Origin: Entophlyctis helioformis
Lineage: Eukaryota; Chytridiomycota; Chytridiomycetes; Chytridiales; Chytriomycetaceae
Reading direction: 5' to 3'
DNA: 23,562 nt
Assembly: GCA_025526915.1 (NCBI GenBank)
Contig: JAHLKH010000292.1
Location: 1-23,562, forward strand
The position numbers were made by a program, and so were the translations under genes. Positions 13,720-21,036 of the stretch are shown here, piece after piece. Every line of letters starts with the position of its first letter. Positions within the stretch are counted from its first letter, which is position 1. The notes below the pieces were generated by a model, which was not told the origin of the DNA, did no database searches, and saw only the letters and a program-made list of their open reading frames with translations.

Positions 13720-15156
13720 AGAGAGCCCTTGCGAAGTGCAGACACTGCGCGATGCGAGCACAGTAGCAACGCGCCATGCCAGATCCAGACGCTGCTGCAC
13801 TTGCCGCCCAACTGCACACAAGCAACAACGAGCCAAACGACAACGACGGCAACGCAGGCGACAGCACGGATATGGGACAACACTCGCTTGCTGGTCGAGT
13901 CCTTCAGGGGAGACGACGAGGCCACTGTTCAAGTGGCATGCAGCAGGCCATACAACAGGCCATGCAGCAGAGCAGCGTGGCCGTGGCCGTCTGAGAGGCG
14001 TGCCCAACAAGGCGGGCGGACAGAAGGCAGGCTGCAGACAGGCAAGCAGGTGCGTTGACTCGCTGTCTGTCCAGGCATGCTCCATTGCCCGTTGACGACG
14101 ACGACAGCACAGCAGTCTGACGGCCGTGTCTGTGTGGTCTTGGCACTGACTGCGTGCATGTCTGATGGGTCCAAACAGCAAGGGACGTTGGCAAGGCGGC
14201 TGTGAGCAGGGCGATCTGGTTGTTGTTCAAGAGGACAGCGAGAGCGTTGGCATCGCAGGATCAAGCTGCCTGGTGCATTCCACTGCGACATGGATGCAGC
14301 AGCAGCAGATGAGCAGCCACTGAGACGTGCTCAGTGGATCGATCCTTGGGAGTTGGCTGCAGGAACTGCTTGCTGGACAGCTGGATTGCATGCCGACTTG
14401 GATGCCAAACAAGGCAGTGGCAGCACACTCGATGAGCAGCACACTTGGCGACACTGATCCAGACGAGATTGGTGAGGAGGACGCGAGTGCTGGCAGGCGT
14501 GTCTGGCCACATTGCACTTGGTGCGATGGCATCTTGGATGCGATCCACTGACCAGCAACTGGAGTGGCCAGACAGACAGACCATGCATCCTCCATTCATT
14601 CAACAACCACAACGACGATGATGGCGATGGTCCTGACGATCCAAGTCTTGCATGCACTGTGCTTGTTGACAAGGACGATCCAGAGCAGAGGGGCGTTGCA
14701 GGCAGTGCGCCAACGACCAACCTGTCCATGGACCAGCTGGCCAGTCAGGCTACACCAACTGCATCGCACTGGGTCACAATGCAGACACATATCAGGACGA
14801 TTGTTGGATGCAATGGGACATTGACTGAGAAGACGACACTCGGAGAGACGCTTGCTGCAATGCGGCTCATGACACGCAGAGTGATGCTGCACGATGCATA
14901 TCAAGCTGCGCACTGAGTGGCATCACATCAATGACTGTGCCAGCAACGCATGACCGCATCTTGAACGCCTGGCTGTTGGCTGTGCTCGCTGCTCCCTTGA
15001 TGGCTGTTGGGCAGTGGTCTGCGAGTGCCAGACTGCTCGCTCTCTATCCACTCGCTCTCTGTCTGTGTTGGCAATGAAAAGTTCAACTCCGCCAGACGCT
15101 CCGATTCTTTTCTCGTAAACACAGATACAGACACCCCACGCACCAGCAGCACCAGC
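13720..15156. other. Unresolved region, possibly coding or a decayed gene
   Basis: No recognisable protein is found here, but several plus-strand stretches look less random than simple GC-rich background. They are: 13776-13994 (ATG start, Asp/Asn/Gln-rich); about 14188-14305 (frame with AIWLLFKRTARALASQDQAA); about 14270-14450 (frame with RAQWIDPWELAAGTACW); and 14600-14916 (frame ending RRVMLHDAYQAAH before a stop). The frames differ and could be short exons of one gene or remains of an old one. I could not build a model with consistent splice sites. Minus-strand frames here are Cys/Ser-rich and less convincing. Confidence 0.3.
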
Positions 15157-18100
15157 ATGACTTTGGTAGGCCTGCTGAGAGCCTTCAAGCTACGCCGTGC
15201 CGTCTGCGACCACACCGGCAAGACTTTTGGCCATGCTGTGCAGCGTGTGCTCCACAGCATGCTGCCACAACAGCCGCCTCTGCAACAGCCGCCGCCGCAA
15301 CAGCAGACTGCAACAGCTGCAACAACAACAGCCGCAACCACCCAGTTCATCAGCGGGATGCTGCATGTGGACTTCTTGAGCATCTTTCACCCAGCATTAG
15401 TCGCAACAGCCGCCATCAGCCAGCCAGGCTCCAAGGCCGGCTGGAAAGCCATCATCCAGCCGGCCTTTGAGCAGTTCATGGCATCCCTTGGCGGCGGCCA
15501 CACCATCCGCTTCCATGTGGATGGCCAGCTTGGCGACCTGGGCCTCAAGCTGGTCCACAACAGCCGCACCAACAACATGCTGCATGCGGCAGCCAAGGTC
15601 TTGCAGCATGCATTCCAGCGTCAGGAAGGTCGCCACTCTGGTTCACTTTCAAAGTAAGATCGCCGCTCTATACTGTGTGGTTGCCTTACTGACCATTGTC
15701 TGCTGTTGGCCATCAAGGACAGAGAAGCACGCCCTCCACCGCTTCTTCTGCCTTACAATCGCCGATAAGAAGGCGATCTACGAGGCTCTCTCAGAGCTGG
15801 CTGGATCCAAGGAGGCGTGCACAGTCTGCCCATGCGACTATGAGGCAGACGTGTGCATTGCCTGCCGTGTTCGCGAGTCCAGGTTAGATCGCCTTGCATT
15901 CTTCTGCTGTAGTTGATGGCTCACAGTCTGTATTCTGTGACAGTGACCAGCCGATCATTGTCATTGCCAATGACTCTGATCTGGTGGCACATTGTGCTGG
16001 GCACTGTGCGGTCATTTTGACGCACTTGGAGCATGGGCAGCTTGTGCAGATGCGATCCTACAACCATGGTGGGCTTGCCACCATGGCATCTGTCTTGGGC
16101 GTGCACGACTTTGCTGGAGCATGCCAGCTGGTCGCTGCACTGTCCAGGACAGATTATTTTGGCCGCCCTGGCCATGGTGAGTTGCCGCGCCTGTATTGTA
16201 GTATCTGCCATCACTCACATGCCATTCTTTGTCTACATGCGCGATTCTGCTTGCATTCCCTGCCAGGAATCGCCGCCGCGGTCAAGTTTGTCAATGCGCG
16301 GTTTGATGCCAAGGCCAAACAGCTCAACATCAAGGCGGCTGACCTCTGCGCGATCCTCGAGACTCCTAATGAGGCCAAGGCGTTCATGGACGGCGTCAGG
16401 GACGCGTACATCGAGGAGCTGGTCAAGAATGGTGATGAGAGCCTTGTGCAGGCATTCAAGAACGCATTTGAAGTCTTTGTCAACCGGAATGAGGTTGGGG
16501 CCTCTGCTGGTGCAATCACAGCGCCGATCGTCGCGAGGTATGTTTATTCTTGAAGGATGTCATGGACATGATGTGTAACGGATGCCGCCGCAGTCCCGTG
16601 GTCACGTGACCTGCTGGCGTTGATCTGGACGCGCCTTGCCCGGACTTGGCTTGGCCCTGTTGTTGTAGTCGTATCCAAGCCGTAAGCCTGTATACTCACT
16701 GCCCCTCTGCCACCAGACGGCCAGCCGCTCTCGACGAGGACAGTTACATGATGGCATTGACGCGTTTGAATGCCTTGCACAGATCTGAGCCTCAAGCCGA
16801 CCACACCAACCACATGGATGTCAACACGACTCCATCTGTTGGAATGAAGTATGAATGCATGGAATCTGTGGCGTTTCTGGCAAAACTGACACTGAGTTTC
16901 TGTTTCTGATGCTGCGATCTCATTATTGTGCAGGTGCTTGATGGATGGATGTTGTTTGAGCCATACTGCGCAGCAGCAGCAGCAGGCTGAGAACGGCGTC
17001 CAGCTTGTCCACCTGACACGTGGCAGGGTCGAGCAGCTTGTCAGCAGCACTGTTGGCAGCAGGCGGTTGGATGCTGCCTTCAGTGAGGTGAAGGGTTGCC
17101 ATGTGGCACTCGACACCATCATCAGGTGCACAGTCAACCGCCTTGCGAGCAGCTACGATGCTGTCACGCGTCGCGACATCCTGGCAGCCATCTGCAAAGC
17201 AGCGAGTGCCCAGCTGCTGCAGATTGCCAGCGAGCAGTTTCTTGGAGCAGATGGCATTTTTGAGCTCCTCCCAGCAGATGAGCCAATCTATCGCGCATTG
17301 GTATGTTTGCATGGCTTGAATGCATGCTGTTGCTATCACACCACGTGCATTTGTTCATTTTGAATGCGACTGACTTGATCCATTGCTTCTGGACAGAACG
17401 CAGCAATGAGAATGCAGACGCAGCTGGACAAGATTGCCAATCCGCCATGCGCATCCCACCGGCATACATCCACTCCCAGTAGGTGTTGATTGCATTGAAA
17501 TGATTCAACAGCATCCACTCACAGATCCATTTGTGTTGAATGCATAGTACTGGACACAGAGACGCAGAAAGTCGAGTACCATGGCAGGATGACCACGCGA
17601 GTTGCACCGCGATCCACTGTCGCTGCTATCCACGACAAGGCGTCAGCCTGGCTGTATTTCCTGGAGCACCCCATAGGTCCACATCCAGAAAACGCCAAAC
17701 CGCCGACACTCATCAATCAGCGCCAAAAGGCCGTCGCCCTGCTGCAGTCCATCATTGAGCAAAGTGCAGTGCGTCTTGACTTCCACTGACTGCATGTGCA
17801 TGGAGTGATTTGGCGCGATTGCTCACCATCCCACTCCACAGGCTGGTCCTCCTCCACCGCCGCCCAAGCCACCACGGTTGTCCAACAACATTTTCGCAGC
17901 ACTGGCATGCTCCAAGACCTTTCCTGTTGGCGATCTTGCCGACACTGAGACGACGGTGAGTTTGGTGCACCATTGGCAATCGTGGCTGTGTTTGGTGCAC
18001 TTGGAATGGCCGCCTGATGCTGCATCCAACCGTCACAGGCGCCATTCCAATTCACGGCAGCCAAGCGGGCTGCACACACAAAGGAGCGTGCCAAGAAAAA

Positions 18101-18777
18101 AGAGAAGGCCACACTACAGGAGATCATCAGAGAGAACAAGAAGAAGTCAGGCCTGCATGCTCGCAAGGCTGGAACTGTTGGCAAGAAGAAGGCGTACGCG
18201 ACATATGGCATGCCATGTGCCTTGAATGTGCTTGCTGACACGTGTGTCATGCCACAGATGGGTTGCTGGCAGTCGAGTGGCAACTCGTCAGAAGCTTGCA
18301 AAGCTCGGCCGCATGATTGCGATGCCAGTCATGGCACTTGCCGCGGCCACCCATCCCAAAGGACAGCCAAGACCTAAAGGCAATGCACACAGCCGCCCTG
18401 AGCAGATTGTCAAAATGGCGGTATGGGGTTTGATCGGCATGCTGCTCTGTTTGCTTGGCTTTGTGGATGCTGACTTGTGTGGTATGCAGGAGATGCAGTC
18501 ATGCGATCTCGCAAACACCAAGTTTTTTGGGCCCCAAACCAAGACACCACTCGCCGGACAGACACCCAGTTCAATCAGCCACGACACCACACTCACAGTC
18601 TACTATTTCACGGCCGGCTTGTGGCGTGCTGCCCTTGCCTTGATCGGCGCCATGGTCGCGGATCTGGTCAAGCTGAATGCAGACGCGCCTCTGCCTCTGG
18701 AGTACTGTGTCCTGGAGGCAAGCCAAGGCAAGCTGACGCAGTATTACTGTAACGGATGCTCGGTCGCGGTCACGTGA
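15157..18777 (+). CDS. Divergent XPG/FEN-family nuclease with long C-terminal extension
   Basis: Eleven exons (15157-15653, 15718-15882, 15944-16176, 16267-16537, 16934-17300, 17397-17478, 17548-17768, 17842-17955, 18039-18193, 18258-18420, 18490-18777) keep frame and give 851 residues. XPG/FEN features appear in order: HVDFLSIF (Asp72), FHVDG (Asp122), YEADVCIA (Glu208, Asp210), IANDSDLVA (Asp231, Asp233) and LSRTDYFGRPGHGIAAA (Asp291). The last resembles the helix-two-turn-helix DNA-binding loop. These match the metal-binding acidic residues of flap endonucleases, so the enzyme may be active. A Gln/Pro/Thr-rich insert occupies residues 37-63. Residues about 310-610 are unrecognised. A poly-Pro stretch (about 614-620) and a Lys-rich segment (about 658-702) follow and could be a nuclear signal. 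The final nine residues and stop come from an LTR starting at 18748, so the original C-terminus may be lost. Exons after the nuclease part are less certain. Confidence 0.65.
16574..16748 (+). mobile_element. Solo LTR in a nuclease-gene intron, with 5-bp target duplication
   Basis: A 175-bp sequence begins TGTAAC and ends GTTACA, so it has the TG...CA ends of an LTR with 6-bp inverted termini. It is flanked by TGATG at 16569-16573 and 16749-16753, a 5-bp target duplication. It is nearly identical to the LTR at 20654-20969 apart from lacking that copy's extra 71-bp repeats. It lies wholly within the intron at 16538-16933. The likely origin is recombination between the two LTRs of a full element. 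Confidence 0.9.
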
Positions 18778-19007
18778 TCCACGTGACCCACGTGACCGGA
18801 CAGACATTGTCGGGCCGCACTGGCCGCTCTGGTTTCCCCCGTTCTTGCAGTCGTCTGCCCGCCCTTCCTCGCGTGCACACATACTGACCCGAGAGACCAG
18901 GTCTGTGCTGCCTCCCAATGAAGAGTCGTCTGCCCGCCCTTCCTCGCGTGCACACATACTGACCCGAGAGACCAGCCGGCAAGTCCGTCTGGCGGCCCAG
19001 TACTACA
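18748..19007 (+). repeat. Element A LTR with internal 75-bp tandem duplication
   Basis: The start at TGTAAC (18748) is clear. The end at ACTACA (19007) is a best guess by comparison with the B LTR. A unit starting at 18849 is repeated from 18924 with a period of 75 bp: a 52-bp core and a 23-bp linker beginning GTCTGTG and ending CAATGAAG. The second copy ends at 18975 with the core only. Confidence 0.7.
18771..18794. promoter_or_regulatory. Three CACGTG boxes at exact 9-bp spacing
   Basis: CACGTG hexamers start at 18771, 18780 and 18789, near the 5' end of the element A LTR, in the U3 position. CACGTG is the E-box bound by fungal bHLH proteins such as Cbf1 and Pho4. The B-type LTRs have one such box, at 16603 and 20683. 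A role in LTR transcription is inferred. Confidence 0.6.
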
Positions 19008-19059
19008 GCAAGAACCGCCCTCTCGACGCCGTCGGCCGCCGTTTCCCGCCGCCGTCGAT

Positions 19060-19095
19060 CGATTTTTCCGTCGATTTTTCCGTCGATTTTTCCGT
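19060..19095 (+). repeat. 12-bp tandem repeat in element A leader
   Basis: Three exact copies of CGATTTTTCCGT are followed by a T run and CAG directly before the gag ATG. The T run plus CAG looks like a 3' splice acceptor, so a leader intron is possible but not shown. Confidence 0.8.
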
Positions 19096-19103
19096 TTTTT
19101 CAG

Positions 19104-20653
19104 ATGGCCGTCGAGCGCTCGCCCCAGCCCACGGCTCGCTCGGCTGCCGCCCCCTTGGGCACCGACCAGGACCTCCTTGGCGAGGCCTCGTTCGATACGG
19201 CCCGCTCGTTCATCGACGCCACCCCCCCAAGGTTCCAGCACCGCCCCGACCCTGCGGGTACGTCGTCCGTCTTGATGGCCGACTCTGCTCTGGGCACGTC
19301 TTTTGGCGCCTCACCAGCGCGCCGCCACTCCTCGGCCGATCTGTTGGGCCGCCACGATGCAGACGCTGGTCGGCGCCAAGAGGCGTTCCTCTCCAGCACG
19401 CCGGCCGTCCAGCCTGGCGCTGGGAGTGCCCCCAGGCGACCCTTCACCATCACTGGAGAGCACATGTTCTACGAACTCGTGCGCCTCCACACGGGGGCGT
19501 CAGACACCAGCCGAGCACTCAAGGCAACCACATCATCTGCGGCCGCTGCCCACGCGGCCATCGATGATCTGCGGCTGCAGCTGCAGGCCGACCGCGACAC
19601 TGCCGCCAGGCAGGCTGAGGCCTACTCCAGCGCCACCCAGCTCCACCATCAACGCCTGGTGGCACTCTTTGACTCCGTCAAGGCCAACTCAGAGGCCATA
19701 CGGGGCCTGCAGAAGAGCGTCGCCAACACGTCGGAATCCGTGATTGCACTGGAGCAGGTCTTCTCGGATGCCGTTGCCAAGGCCACCAAAACGGCAAATG
19801 CCACGTTGGCGCAGGCCTCAGCCACGGCGACCCTGCTTGCGGAGCATCCGGTCCAGGCGCTTGGGTCCTCGGTGGACTCGCGTCCGGCCCCCGCGTCTGG
19901 ATCCTCGGTGGATGCTCGCCTGCCAGCAGTCGTGGATGCCCGTGCACCAAACTTGGCCAAGGTGTTCTCGGAGTCGCTTGGCAGACAGGCGCCGTTCAAC
20001 GGCCTTGTCATGGTCAAGGGCTCGCAGCTGACGGTCAACTGGAACGCCACTCGCGAGAGCCTTGAGCCATTTGTCCTTGCCATTGAGATGGCCTACAAGA
20101 GCGCCTGCAAGGCGACCGGCGTGGATGCGATCCCCCTGAGCGACATTGGCGCAACCCTCCTGACGCTCCTCACAGGCGAGGCCCGCGTATTTGCCACCGC
20201 CTGGTTCAAGTCGCTCAAGACAGACGATCCGCCCCCGACGCTCGCCCACTTCCTTGCGGACCTCGTGTCGCGCCACAGTGCCCCGGAACGAGTCCGAGGC
20301 CAGGCTCGCCAGAAGCTGGAGCGTGACTTTGCGCCCACTGAGTGCCATGGCCGTGTCCCGCAGGATTGGCTACATGCAGCCGAGCGGCTGTTTGGTGACG
20401 CCCAGCTTACGGAGGCGGAGATGCTCACATTCCTCCGCACGCGCATCAAGGACAAGCCCGAGGCGTGGGATTCGCTCACGACCTACTCGGCCCTCCGCGA
20501 GGCGTTCATCAAGCGACACTCAGGCGCGGAGGAACACGAGCGTAACATTGCAATTGCCACTGCCCTCGCCAACGCTCACAAGGCCCAAGACGCCAAGTCG
20601 ACGCCCAGCTCTGGCAAGACAGCCGCCGCGTCGCCGCGTTCTTGGAGCTCCTC
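19104..20653 (+). pseudogene. Truncated gag of element A
   Basis: An ATG at 19104, just after a T-rich tract, opens 516 uninterrupted codons of element A. The frame then runs into the inserted LTR and stops at 20807. An N-terminal Ala/Ser/Pro-rich part is followed by a helical, probably coiled-coil part (about residues 140-250). Next comes a capsid-like region with ARVFATAWFKSL and a segment around HGRVPQDWLHAAERLF, typical of Ty3/gypsy-type gag. GSSVD appears twice near residues 253-270. Element B's gag aligns along the whole length, and both carry SGKTAAASPRSW near the break. No CCHC zinc knuckle is seen before the break. The product would form virus-like particles for reverse transcription if intact. 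Protease and polymerase parts are not in the window. Confidence 0.82.
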
Positions 20654-20969
20654 TGTAACGGATGCCGCCGCAGTCCCGTGGTCACGTGACCTGCTGGCAT
20701 TGATCTGGACGCGCCTCGCCCGGACTTGGCTTGGCCCTGTTGTTGTAGTTGTATCCAGCCGTAAGCCTGTATACTCACTGCCCCTCTGCCACCAGGTCTG
20801 TGCCTGAGTCTCAATGAAGTTGTATCCAGCCGTAAGCCTGTATACTCACTGCCCCTCTGCCACCAGGTCTGTGCCTGAGTCTCAATGAAGTTGTATCCAG
20901 CCGTAAGCCTGTATACTCACTGCCCCTCTGCCACCAGACGGCCAGCCGCTCTTGACGAGGACAGTTACA
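20654..20969 (+). repeat. Element B 5' LTR
   Basis: The ends are TGTAAC and GTTACA. It matches the solo LTR at 16574-16748 almost base for base, apart from two extra 71-bp repeat units. The 5 bp on either side do not match, as expected of the left end of a full element rather than another solo LTR. Confidence 0.9.
20748..20937 (+). repeat. 71-bp tandem repeat in B LTR, 2.7 copies
   Basis: Units start at 20748, 20819 and 20890 and appear identical. Each has a 48-bp core ending CTGCCACCAG and a 23-bp linker beginning GTCTGTG and ending CAATGAA. The third copy has the core only. The solo LTR has a single core and no linker. Confidence 0.92.
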
Positions 20970-21036
20970 ACAACAACCAACGCCACCGACGCCGCCAGCC
21001 GCCGTTACCTGCGGCGTCGAATTTTTTTGTGCGCCT

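Larger units (their letters stand above)
18748..20653 (+). mobile_element. LTR retrotransposon A, 5' LTR and gag, interrupted
   Basis: This element comprises an LTR, a leader and a gag reading frame, and it ends abruptly where another LTR starts at 20654. The LTR begins TGTAACGGATG, like that of element B, but differs afterwards, so A is a related but separate family. The 3' remainder of A, if kept, should lie beyond the window after element B. A left the nuclease gene with a new last few codons at 18748. I could not confirm its target duplication because only one end is visible. No clear tRNA-primed binding site (TGG start) is visible after the LTR. Confidence 0.8.

Noticed and set aside
16574..16933. 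Extra nuclease exon made from LTR and flanking sequence (frame starting near 16646)
   Set aside because: The coding frame joins exactly from 16537 to 16934, and the interval is explained by an LTR with target duplication in an intron.
20654..20807. Extension of the element A gag into VTDAAAVPWSRD and onwards
   Set aside because: This is read-through into the inserted B LTR, not gag. The same peptide start is encoded by the solo LTR.
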